In this document: in pieces, positions 26,238-34,724 of the stretch
Numbering within the stretch: position 1 is the first letter of the stretch
Layout: each line of letters opens with the position of its first letter
Assembly: GCA_947053925.1 (NCBI GenBank)
Contig: CAMRUG010000013.1
Span: forward strand, 1-39,865
DNA: 39,865 bases
Source: an uncultured Clostridia bacterium
Lineage (GTDB): Bacteria > Bacillota > Clostridia > Christensenellales > CAG-314
Reading direction: 5' to 3'
Position numbers and translations under genes: made by a program
Notes under the pieces: model-generated
Database searches by the model: none
What the model saw: only the letters and a program-made list of their open reading frames with translations
Told to the model about the DNA's origin: nothing

Positions 26238-27353
26238 TTATTTGGGTTTAGGACCGTTAAATGCGTAATACGAGCACTTTATTCCCGCATTGTAAATATA
26301 CCGTTTTTTATCCGCTCTACGTCCGAAATCGCGTTCAAAGTCTTGATAAGGAGACAGAAAATAAAAATTCCAATTATCGAGATTTTTGTAAAGTTTGCCC
26401 ATATCCTTTGCAATTTGTTTTACTTCGTCCAAGTCTCCCAAACGCTCGCCGTAGGGAGGGTTGCTTACAGTAACTCCGTAACTTTGCCTAGACACAAATT
26501 CTTTTGCGTTACGCAAATTAAATTTTACATATTTGTCAACTCCTGCCTTGCGCGCGTGAAAATTTGCAATTTCAACCGCTTTGGGGTTTATATCTCCGCC
26601 GATAATATTAAGCTGACGGTCTAAACGTATATCGTTTGCTTCTGCAAGAGCCGTTTTATACGCCTGCTTGTCCACGCATTTCCACGACTGATATGCAAAA
26701 GTACGGTTAATACACGGAGCAATTTTCAGCGCTTTTATTGCCGCTTCGATAGGCAAAGTGCCGCTTCCCGCAAATAAATCGGCAAATGCCTTATCGGGAT
26801 TCCATACGGACAAATCAATCAACGCCGCCGCAGTAGTTTCCTTTAACGGGGCAGAATACGGTTCGGTACGGTAACCGCGCTTGTGAAGTCCTACGCCGGA
26901 AGTGTCTAAATTGACGCTGCACACGTCATCGGTTATATCAAGTTCTATTTTATACTCTGCACCGCTTTCGTCCAAAATACCGTACTTTTGTTGAAGACGG
27001 CTTACAATGGCTTTTTTACCTATAGCTTGTACTGAATGGTGCGCAAACAGTTTACTGTTAACCGTTTTGGTAATTACGTTGATTCTTCCGTTTGCGTCAA
27101 TTATATCCGACCACTCTACGCTCTTAACTCCGTCAAACAATTCGTCAAAAGTTACGGCATTAAACTCGGCAAGTTTAATCAGTACGCGCTCGCCGCTCCG
27201 CAAAAACAAATTTAAACGCGCTATGTCAAGCCAGTTGCAATTGTCAACAGAAATACGCCCGTTTACTGCTCGCGTATCGGGATAACCTAAAAGCGTCAAC
27301 TGTCTTTTAACTACGGCTTCTATACCTGTGGCTGTGGGGATAAGTAATTTCAT
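26238..27353 (-). CDS. THUMP-domain RNA methyltransferase, RlmL type
   Basis: A 371-residue class I SAM-dependent methyltransferase resembling the N-terminal (RlmL) half of the 23S rRNA G2445 N2-methyltransferase. An N-terminal ferredoxin-like plus THUMP region (about 1-160) precedes the methyltransferase core with the SAM motif ADLFAGSGTLPIEAA and the catalytic VSNPPYGERLGDLD. The usual fused RlmK half of enteric RlmKL is absent, as in most Bacillota. The start codon has no Shine-Dalgarno sequence. The promoter is positioned so that transcription should begin at or next to the ATG, suggesting a leaderless message. Confidence 0.9.
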   Translation of the reverse strand: MKLLIPTATGIEAVVKRQLTLLGYPDTRAVNGRISVDNCNWLDIARLNLFLRSGERVLIKLAEFNAVTFDELFDGVKSVEWSDIIDANGRINVITKTVNSKLFAHHSVQAIGKKAIVSRLQQKYGILDESGAEYKIELDITDDVCSVNLDTSGVGLHKRGYRTEPYSAPLKETTAAALIDLSVWNPDKAFADLFAGSGTLPIEAAIKALKIAPCINRTFAYQSWKCVDKQAYKTALAEANDIRLDRQLNIIGGDINPKAVEIANFHARKAGVDKYVKFNLRNAKEFVSRQSYGVTVSNPPYGERLGDLDEVKQIAKDMGKLYKNLDNWNFYFLSPYQDFERDFGRRADKKRYIYNAGIKCSYYAFNGPKPK

Positions 27354-27359
27354 ATTTAC

Positions 27360-27388
27360 ATAATAACATATAAAAAACGCATTGACAA
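27360..27388 (-). promoter_or_regulatory. Promoter predicting a leaderless methyltransferase mRNA
   Basis: On the minus strand TTGTCA (27383-27388), a 17-base spacer and TATTAT (27360-27365). Counting seven bases from the -10 box places the start at 27353, the A of the ATG. No ribosome binding site is present. Confidence 0.55.
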
Positions 27389-27458
27389 TATTAAAATACT
27401 TCCGTTTATTGATTTTTACCGTCGTAAAGCATTTTTAATTTTACAATTCTCTAAAATA

Positions 27459-27496
27459 CAAACACGGCAGTCAAGTTTTTCTGACCGCTGTGTTTG
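27459..27496 (-). terminator. Intrinsic terminator of the M32 peptidase gene
   Basis: A 15-base-pair stem with one mismatch, 27459-27473 with 27482-27496, around an eight-base loop. A short T-rich stretch follows on the minus strand. It lies about 35 bases past the stop codon. Confidence 0.75.
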
Positions 27497-27530
27497 TTAA
27501 ACATTTTAAATTAAATATACTTAACGGAAA

Positions 27531-29015
27531 CTATTTAGTATACTTTTCTATCAAATAATCTATGTAGTAATCGGGATTAAAATCCTCACCTGTAGCGAGT
27601 TGTAAAATTTCATCGGGATACTTACTAGAGCCGTACTTGTGAACGCGGTTTTTAAGCCACTCGTTTACCTGTGCGGTGTTGCCTTTTTTAAGACTTTCCG
27701 CCACATTAAAGTCTTTGTTCATATAGTGATAAAGTTGCGCCGATATTGCACTCCCGAGCGCATAAGTCGGAAAATATCCGAAATTGCCGTACGACCAGTG
27801 AACGTCTTGCAACACGCCCAAAGTGTCGTTAGGCGGAGTAATACCGAAGTATTCTTCAAACTTATTATTCCAATACTCGGGTAAATCTTTTACCTGAATT
27901 TCGCCCGCAATTAGTTTTTGTTCTATTTCGTAACGCAACATAACGTGCAAAGGATATGTAAGCTCGTCCGCTTCCGTACGGATAAAACTTCTCTCAACCG
28001 TATTGATATACTCCATAAATTCGTCAAGAGAAACTTTTAAAAGTTGCTCCTTGAACATTTCTTGAAGTTTTGTATAATGCACTTCCCAAAAAGCGCGGCT
28101 GCGGCCTATCATATTTTCGTAAAAGCGGGATTGACTTTCGTGCATACCCAAACTTGCTCCGCCGCCAGACAGAGTTCCGTTAAGAGATTCGTCGCATTGC
28201 TGTTCGTACAAAGCATGTCCCGTTTCGTGTATGCACGAGAATATAGACGAATCGAATTTGTCGGGATAGTAATGATTGGTAATACGCACGTCATCCGTGC
28301 CGAACCCGCTTGTAAAGGGATGTTCGCTCACTTTCATAATTCCGCGCGATTTATCGAAGCACATTACGTCGCGTAGATATTCGCAAAATTCTTTTTGCTT
28401 ATCGACAGAGAATTCCCTCTTTGCCCACTTCGGAGTTTTAGACGGTTTTTCCGTAACCTTTTTGACAAACGGTACCAAACGCTCGCGCAAAGCGTTAAAA
28501 AATCTGTCGTACTTTGCCTGTGTATAATGCGGCTCGTACTGATTGAGTAAAACGTCATAGCCCTTCAAATCGTCCGTTTGCAGCCACTTTGTTTGCTTGC
28601 GGCAGTAATCGACGATTTTTTCCAGATAGGGACGGAACAATTCAAAATTGTTTTCGTTTTTTGCTTTGACATACACGGGGTACGCTTTGCTTGTCAATTC
28701 GCTGTATGCAGTATACTCGTCCTGCGGAATTTTCTTTGTGTTTTGCACTTCAGTATACGCCACTTCTATTTCGTGCCGCAAAACTTCGTCAAGTTGTTCT
28801 TTGTTGTCATACAAAGTTGCAACTGCTTTTTCAAATTCGGGATCGGTCATAAGTAAATAACTCATTTCCGACACAACTGCTACTTGCTCGCTGTCAGCCA
28901 TAATGCTGTTTTCCGCCGCGTCCGTTTCCATATCCCAACTTATAACAAATCCGACGTAATTTAATGCGACAATCTTTCTTCTTTGCTGTAAATAAAAATC
29001 TAATGCTTTTTGCAT
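27531..29015 (-). CDS. M32-family metallocarboxypeptidase (Taq type)
   Basis: A 494-residue cytosolic zinc carboxypeptidase that removes residues one at a time from peptide C-termini. The length and all-helical pattern match the Taq/Pfu carboxypeptidase family. The zinc motif HETGH lies at 263-267 within SCIHETGHALYEQQ, preceded by the family signature DVRITNHYYPDKFDSSIF and followed by GMHESQSRFYENMIGRS with the third zinc ligand. ITPPNDTLGVLQDVHWSYGNFGYFPTY is another conserved stretch. The ATG has AGAGG upstream. It is monocistronic with its own terminator. Confidence 0.95.
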   Translation of the reverse strand: MQKALDFYLQQRRKIVALNYVGFVISWDMETDAAENSIMADSEQVAVVSEMSYLLMTDPEFEKAVATLYDNKEQLDEVLRHEIEVAYTEVQNTKKIPQDEYTAYSELTSKAYPVYVKAKNENNFELFRPYLEKIVDYCRKQTKWLQTDDLKGYDVLLNQYEPHYTQAKYDRFFNALRERLVPFVKKVTEKPSKTPKWAKREFSVDKQKEFCEYLRDVMCFDKSRGIMKVSEHPFTSGFGTDDVRITNHYYPDKFDSSIFSCIHETGHALYEQQCDESLNGTLSGGGASLGMHESQSRFYENMIGRSRAFWEVHYTKLQEMFKEQLLKVSLDEFMEYINTVERSFIRTEADELTYPLHVMLRYEIEQKLIAGEIQVKDLPEYWNNKFEEYFGITPPNDTLGVLQDVHWSYGNFGYFPTYALGSAISAQLYHYMNKDFNVAESLKKGNTAQVNEWLKNRVHKYGSSKYPDEILQLATGEDFNPDYYIDYLIEKYTK

Positions 29016-29067
29016 AAGGTACCTCTGATATTTTAAATTGTTTATAACTATAGTTTAACATAAATAA

Positions 29068-29100
29068 AAAAAGATTGCGTAAATTACCGACAATCTTTTT
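29068..29100 (-). terminator. Intrinsic terminator of the P-type ATPase gene
   Basis: AAAAAGATTG (29068-29077) pairs perfectly with CAATCTTTTT (29091-29100) around a 13-base loop, with a T run on the minus strand; 11 bases past the ATPase stop codon. Confidence 0.8.
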
Positions 29101-29111
29101 CTGATTTTATT

Positions 29112-31619
29112 TTATTCTGTTGCGGTTGCTTTAGCGTTAATCTTTTCAATATGCTTTCTGTCGATATAACGCACCAAAAATTTAAGCCCTATTATGATTC
29201 CTGCCATAACAAGAACGTTGATTACGACAAACAAAATTCTGTACGCATTAAAATCAGCATAGACAAACGTAGGATCATCCGGCGCTTTGTTAAACAACTT
29301 GCTTGCAAATGCCATAACGGGAGAATAGAAGAATATGCACAACGTAGTACCGACTACTCCCAGTACGCCTATGCCTATGTTTATCTTGTCGTACGGGAAC
29401 AGTAATATCAGCAGTGCGGCAACTCCCGTAAATGTAAAACTGAACATTGCAATACTTGTTATCTCCTGTGCAGTTGCAAGGTTTAGTACTCCGCTGAATG
29501 CGTAAGTCATTGCAACCGACAAGAACATAGCCGTTCCGCTGGGCAATGTCTGTTTCAGTACATTGGGAATAAATTTGCCTTTGATGAGATTTTTGTTCGG
29601 CTTTAATGCCAACAGGAAAGACGCTATGCCTATGACGAAAAATTCTGCCGAGGCGAGATGCTGTGCCTGGAAGGGGAAACTCTTGCCGATTATCAAACAC
29701 AATATTGTTGTAAATACAACCATTGTCGTTTTCATCAAAAACAGCGAAGCGCTGTTTTGAATATTGTTTACAACCTGTCTTCCTTCGGCAACTACTTTGG
29801 GCATTTGACTGAACTTGTTGTCCATAAGCACCAAATTTGCAACGGTTTTAGCCGCATCGGTACCGCACCCGACAGAAATTGCGCAGTCGCTTTCGCGCAT
29901 AGCAAGAATATCGTTTACGCCGTCTCCCGTCATTGCAACGGTGTGTCCTTGCGCTTTCATAGTTTTTACAAGCAATGCCTTTTGCTCGGGAGTAACGCGT
30001 CCGAACACGGTATACTTTTTAGCTGCAGAAACAACTTCGTCGTCATTCATACCGTCCAGAGATATGTACTTATCTGCATTTTCTACTCCTACTTTGCCTG
30101 CAATAACCGAAACGGACAAAGGATTGTCTCCGGAAATAACTTTTATCGCAACGTTATTTTCTTTAAACCACTTAATAATTTCGGGCGCGTCTTCGCGGAT
30201 AGTATCGGCAAGGGCGACTATAGCAATAGGTTCAAGTCCGTCCACGGTGCCGTTCTGTGAAATTGCTTTCTTAGAGCGTCCTATAGCCAACACGCGCAAA
30301 CCTTGTTTTAAAAGCGCGTTGCATTTCTGGTTAAAGTCCTTGTTAGACTTTTTAAACATAAACTCCGCCGCGCCTATTGCAATCGTTCCGTGTCCTTTGA
30401 TTGAAGCGGCAGAATACTTACGCGCAGAAGAAAAAGGAATATGCGCCGTAGAGTCTAACGGATTGACGTTTCCGAGATATGCCGTCAACGCTTTTGCAGT
30501 CATATTGTCGTCGCCGGTTGCGTGTATGACGGTGGCAATATAGGTTTTAATTTCGTCTTCCGTACTTACAAGCGGTATTACTTGCTCGACAGTCATAGAA
30601 CCGTCGGTAATCGTTCCCGTTTTGTCAAGACACAACGTATCTACACGCGCAAGCATTTCGATACAGGGCAACTCGCGAACAAGCACCTTTTTACGCGCAA
30701 GTTTCAATGCGGCAACAGCCAAAGCAACGCTTGTTAAAAGCACCATTCCGCTAGGAACCATACCCAGCATAGAGCCGCTCATTGCAAGCAATGCTTCGTC
30801 AACTTTTTGTACTATCGGATTAGACTTGTTGTTTATAAAATTTGCAAAATATTCCGTAAATTCGTTTGTGCCGAACATAGAAACAATGTTAGGATGTCTT
30901 AAAAAAGTTGCTATTCCTAACGGGAAAATAATTATCGCAATAAATTTAATAATTCTGCGGATACCCTTCATCAATTCCGAAGGAGGCATTTTTGCCTTTT
31001 TAACGCGAGCGGAAAGTTGTTCGACGTAATTGTCTTTGCCTACTTTGTCGCAACGGGCAGTACAATTACCCGAAATTATGTAACTTCCGCTATACAGCGT
31101 GTCTCCCGCTTTTTTCTTGACGGCGTCGGCTTCGCCCGTAAGCATAGATTCGTCTACTTCAACTTCGCCTATTATAACGATACTGTCGGTGCAAATCTGC
31201 TTGCCCGCCGAATACAGCAAAATATCGTCCAGTACTATATCGCGCGTCTTGATAGTTTGCGCCACTCCGTCGCGCACTACTTCGGCAGTAGGCTCGGATA
31301 CTAGCGACAACTTTTCGACAGCGATTTTACTGCGTATTTCCTGAAAAATTCCTATTACCGTATTAGCCACGATAATAACGATAAAAGTCTTATTTGCAAG
31401 TCCGCTATGAGCAATTAAAGAAATTATAAAAACAATAAAGCCCAGTAAGTTAAAAAACGTAAGCAAGTTAGAAGCAAAAATAGCGGCATAACTTTTACCT
31501 ACTACCTTTTTGACCTTATTGGTCTTTTTTGCTTGAACGCGCATCTTGACTTCTTCGGCGGTAAGTCCTTGGTTTATGTCCGCCTGCACGCGCTGTAATT
31601 CGACTTTTTTCATATTCAC
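29112..31619 (-). CDS. Cation-transporting P-type ATPase, CtpE-like
   Basis: An 835-residue P-type ATPase moving a cation across the membrane with ATP. The phosphorylated aspartate is D332 in CLDKTGTITDG; the actuator domain has TGEADAVKKK and the P domain has MTGDGVNDILAMRESDCAI. The membrane-4 motif reads MVPSGMVLLTSVALAV, with PSGM in place of PEGL, the pattern of the CtpE-like group, for which calcium transport has been described in mycobacteria. About ten membrane segments are seen and there is no N-terminal heavy-metal domain. Specificity here is inference. The ATG follows CAGGAG. It is monocistronic, between the M32 gene and tsaD. Confidence 0.92.
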   Translation of the reverse strand: MNMKKVELQRVQADINQGLTAEEVKMRVQAKKTNKVKKVVGKSYAAIFASNLLTFFNLLGFIVFIISLIAHSGLANKTFIVIIVANTVIGIFQEIRSKIAVEKLSLVSEPTAEVVRDGVAQTIKTRDIVLDDILLYSAGKQICTDSIVIIGEVEVDESMLTGEADAVKKKAGDTLYSGSYIISGNCTARCDKVGKDNYVEQLSARVKKAKMPPSELMKGIRRIIKFIAIIIFPLGIATFLRHPNIVSMFGTNEFTEYFANFINNKSNPIVQKVDEALLAMSGSMLGMVPSGMVLLTSVALAVAALKLARKKVLVRELPCIEMLARVDTLCLDKTGTITDGSMTVEQVIPLVSTEDEIKTYIATVIHATGDDNMTAKALTAYLGNVNPLDSTAHIPFSSARKYSAASIKGHGTIAIGAAEFMFKKSNKDFNQKCNALLKQGLRVLAIGRSKKAISQNGTVDGLEPIAIVALADTIREDAPEIIKWFKENNVAIKVISGDNPLSVSVIAGKVGVENADKYISLDGMNDDEVVSAAKKYTVFGRVTPEQKALLVKTMKAQGHTVAMTGDGVNDILAMRESDCAISVGCGTDAAKTVANLVLMDNKFSQMPKVVAEGRQVVNNIQNSASLFLMKTTMVVFTTILCLIIGKSFPFQAQHLASAEFFVIGIASFLLALKPNKNLIKGKFIPNVLKQTLPSGTAMFLSVAMTYAFSGVLNLATAQEITSIAMFSFTFTGVAALLILLFPYDKINIGIGVLGVVGTTLCIFFYSPVMAFASKLFNKAPDDPTFVYADFNAYRILFVVINVLVMAGIIIGLKFLVRYIDRKHIEKINAKATATE

Positions 31620-31795
31620 TCCTGTTGAGATTTACAAAAAAATTGTAACAAATAGTTTTATGCGTTGATTTCCGTATTTACTACCGATAACAAAATTTAC
31701 CGTACAAATTTTAACGGCAATATCACGCATTAGACAAACCGTGCTACTGTTATATACACATATCAAAAGTAACTGTCAATTAACTTGCTATAACG

Positions 31796-32821
31796 TCAAT
31801 GCGGCTTTTCTCCGCGTAATTTCAACGTAGGACAGGCATTAAGCGTCATATCGGCAAATTCGTTTTGAAGATATATATAATAGCCGCGAGAAGCTATCAT
31901 TGCCGCGTTATCGCCGCATAGCGACAGTTTAGGCATACATACCTTGTAACCCTCTTGTTCAAACTCCTGCATACGGCGCCTGAGATAACTGTTTGCGCCC
32001 ACTCCGCCTGCAACCGCAACGGTTTTAAGTCCGTTTGCTTTGGTTTCCTGACGTAACCGATCTATCAAACCGTCAACCGCAACGGTATTAAAGGAAGCGG
32101 CAACATCGGCTTTGTTTATGCTTTCGCCCTTTTGCTCGGCGTTATGCACGAGATTTATTACCGCCGTTTTAAGTCCGCTGTAACTGAAATTTCCGTTAGA
32201 TACCACTACCGAATGGAATTTATAAACGGGTTTACCCGAACAAGCCAACTTGTCGATTTCCGGCCCGCCCGGATAACAAAGTCCCAAAACTCTTGCAACT
32301 TTGTCAAAGGCTTCGCCAACTGCGTCGTCTACTGTAGAGCAAAGAACGTCGTATTTGTCGTAATCGAGCACCTTGACGACTGCCGTATGTCCGCCGCTTG
32401 TAAGCAAGCACATATAGGGCGGTTCGAGTTCGGGGTAAGTAAGATAATTTGCACAAATATGCCCCTCAATATGGTTTACTGCAATAAGCGGCAAACCGCT
32501 TGCCTGACACAAGCCCTTTGCATACGATACTCCTACAAGCAACGCTCCCACAAGCCCCGCGCCGTAAGTTACTGCAACGGCGTCAATTTGTTTTAGGGCA
32601 ATATCCGCTTCCGTCAAAGCCCGCTTTACTATTTTGTCTACGACATCAACGTGATTGCGGCTGGCAATTTCCGGAACGACTCCTCCGTAAAGTTTGTGAA
32701 TATCTATCTGCGAAAGCACTACGTTGGACAAAATTTCGCGCCCGTTTTTTACAACAGACGCCGCCGTTTCGTCGCAGGAACTTTCTATGCCTAAAATATA
32801 AATATCTTTATCAATATTCAT
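31796..32821 (-). CDS. tsaD: tRNA threonylcarbamoyladenosine transferase TsaD
   Basis: Catalyses the last step of t6A37 modification on ANN-decoding tRNAs, together with TsaB and TsaE, neither of which is in the window. The 341-residue protein has the family start YILGIESSCDETAASVV, GGVVPEIASRNH, and the metal-binding HIEGH (H117, H121) in AVNHIEGHICANYL. The ASKH ATPase segments SGGHTAVV and VAGGVGANSYLRRR follow. No Shine-Dalgarno sequence precedes the ATG, and the promoter predicts only about a three-base leader. Confidence 0.96.
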   Translation of the reverse strand: MNIDKDIYILGIESSCDETAASVVKNGREILSNVVLSQIDIHKLYGGVVPEIASRNHVDVVDKIVKRALTEADIALKQIDAVAVTYGAGLVGALLVGVSYAKGLCQASGLPLIAVNHIEGHICANYLTYPELEPPYMCLLTSGGHTAVVKVLDYDKYDVLCSTVDDAVGEAFDKVARVLGLCYPGGPEIDKLACSGKPVYKFHSVVVSNGNFSYSGLKTAVINLVHNAEQKGESINKADVAASFNTVAVDGLIDRLRQETKANGLKTVAVAGGVGANSYLRRRMQEFEQEGYKVCMPKLSLCGDNAAMIASRGYYIYLQNEFADMTLNACPTLKLRGEKPH

Positions 32822-32830
32822 TATATATTT

Positions 32831-32859
32831 ATAATACGACCAAAACGCTTTTTTGTCAA
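32831..32859 (-). promoter_or_regulatory. Promoter predicting a nearly leaderless tsaD mRNA
   Basis: On the minus strand TTGACA (32854-32859), a 17-base spacer and TATTAT (32831-32836). The predicted start near 32824 is three bases before the ATG. No ribosome binding site is present. Confidence 0.6.
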
Positions 32860-32981
32860 ATTTTTGCGCTAAGCAATATTTAATTTTAAGCTTTGTGCGT
32901 TATACTTTGTTTCGTTTAAATTTGGCGTAAAAATTTTGACAATTATAAAAATATTTAATAAAGGTCCCAAAAATAAAGGGG

Positions 32982-33010
32982 TTTAAAATCAATAATAATT
33001 GTGTTATACT
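32982..33010 (+). promoter_or_regulatory. Candidate promoter of cardiolipin synthase
   Basis: TTTAAA (32982-32987), a 17-base spacer and TATACT (33005-33010). The -35 box is weak. A second TTGACA at 32936-32941 has only a poor -10 partner. Confidence 0.4.
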
Positions 33011-33097
33011 ACTGTATACAAAACTGACTTTTTCAAACATATTTATGTTTTAAACAAACAGCAGGTAACTCTAAACTTTACTTAGCAGGTAAAAAAT

Positions 33098-34639
33098 ATG
33101 AAAAAATTTTTCCGATTGTTTTTCAGCCGCGTTCCACTGATTCTGCTCGCGATAATATTACAAATAGGCATAGCCGTCGTTTTCACAATGTATTTCCGCG
33201 ATTACTATTTTACTATACGCGTAATTACAACGGCTGTTCTTGTTTTGGTATTGCTCGGAATTATCAACCGCGACATGAGCGCCGAAGGCAAACTGCCTTG
33301 GGCAATAATCGTTACCCTGTTCCCTATTTTGGGCGTAATATTATACTTTTCATTCTCGCGAAATTACGCCAGCCACAAAGAACGCAAACTGTTTGCAAAA
33401 CTGCCGCAACTTAAATTTGCAAACGAACACCCTCAAGCACCCGATAAAATTGCAGGTCAGATAAATTATCTAAAACAGGTGGGTGCGCCTTGTTTTTCTA
33501 ATGCGCAAACAAAGTTTTTTAAATGCGGCGAAGAATTTCTGCCCGATTTACTCGAAGAACTCGAAAAAGCGCACAAATTTATTTTTATGGAATACTTTAT
33601 TGTCGAAAACGGCAAAATGTTCGATTCGATTTTAGAAATATTGAAAAGAAAAGTCGAAGAGGGCGTAGAAGTACGCTTGATGTACGACTATGTCGGCAGT
33701 TCGGTACACGTCGGTTATTCTTTCTTCCGTAAATTGAAAAAATCGGGCATAAACTGCGTGCGTTTCGGCAAACTCAAGCCGATTATTTCTGCCGTTTACA
33801 ACAACCGCGACCACCGCAAAATTACCGTTATAGACGGCATAGTAGGCTACACGGGCGGAATAAATCTTGCCGACGAATATATAAACGAAACGCACCCTTT
33901 CGGCTACTGGAAGGACACGGCGGTCAAAATCGTAGGCGAAAGCGTTTCGTCGCTGTGCGTGATGTTTTTGCAAATGTTCAGTATGGCGCGCAACAAAACG
34001 GAAAATTTTGACAAGTATATCGACGCCTGCAAAGATAAAAAACGTACCGAAGAATTAAACAGTGCAGAAAACCCTGCCCGACTAGAAAAACAGGGAATAA
34101 TCGTTCCTTTCGGAGACGGACCCAAACCCATTTACTCCGAATATATCGGTCGCAGCGTTTACATTAACCTTATTAACCAGTCGGAAAAGGAACTGTGCAT
34201 TACAACACCCTATCTGATAGTAGACGACGAATTTACGGAGGCTTTGCGCCGCGCCGCTATGCGCGGAGTAAACGTCAATATAATTATTCCTGCCGTACCC
34301 GACAAAAAATCGGTATATGCAATGACCAAACAAGGCTGTGCAAAACTTGTCAAAAGCGGCGTTAAAATTTACCTTTATTCCAAGGGATTTATTCACGCAA
34401 AGGGCATTGTGTCCGACGGCGTTGCAGGCGTTGTAGGCACTATCAACCTAGATTATCGCAGTTTTGTACACCATTACGAATGCGGCGCGTATATGTTCAA
34501 CACGGTTGCGCTTTCTGAACTGCGCGCGGACATTATGCAAGTAATAAACGAAAGCGAACTCTTATTAGAACCGCCGAGATTGAAACTGTCGGAAAAATTT
34601 ACCTGCATATTTGCCAATCTTTTCCGTCCTATGCTGTAA
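33098..34639 (+). CDS. cls: Cardiolipin synthase
   Basis: A membrane enzyme that joins two phosphatidylglycerols into cardiolipin. The 513-residue protein starts with two to three membrane helices (about residues 8-32, 38-57 and 66-85), followed by two phospholipase D motifs: H239RKITVID with GYTGGIN, and H433AKGIVSD with GVVGTINLDYRS. These give the usual HKD pair. The length fits the Bacillota Cls family. The ribosome binding site is weak (GCAGG). The next gene, a wall-active protein, is 85 bases downstream in the same direction. Confidence 0.95.
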   Translation: MKKFFRLFFSRVPLILLAIILQIGIAVVFTMYFRDYYFTIRVITTAVLVLVLLGIINRDMSAEGKLPWAIIVTLFPILGVILYFSFSRNYASHKERKLFAKLPQLKFANEHPQAPDKIAGQINYLKQVGAPCFSNAQTKFFKCGEEFLPDLLEELEKAHKFIFMEYFIVENGKMFDSILEILKRKVEEGVEVRLMYDYVGSSVHVGYSFFRKLKKSGINCVRFGKLKPIISAVYNNRDHRKITVIDGIVGYTGGINLADEYINETHPFGYWKDTAVKIVGESVSSLCVMFLQMFSMARNKTENFDKYIDACKDKKRTEELNSAENPARLEKQGIIVPFGDGPKPIYSEYIGRSVYINLINQSEKELCITTPYLIVDDEFTEALRRAAMRGVNVNIIIPAVPDKKSVYAMTKQGCAKLVKSGVKIYLYSKGFIHAKGIVSDGVAGVVGTINLDYRSFVHHYECGAYMFNTVALSELRADIMQVINESELLLEPPRLKLSEKFTCIFANLFRPML

Positions 34640-34710
34640 CACCGGCATACGTTTACTGCATATAATGTTTACAAACAAAGTCTAACAAGACTTCGTAACT
34701 ATCATTATAT

Positions 34711-34717
34711 GGAGGAG
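34711..34717 (+). promoter_or_regulatory. Ribosome binding site fixing a TTG start
   Basis: GGAGGAG seven bases upstream of TTG at 34725. The strength and spacing decide for this TTG as the start of the amidase-like gene. Confidence 0.8.
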
Positions 34718-34724
34718 AGCAATC

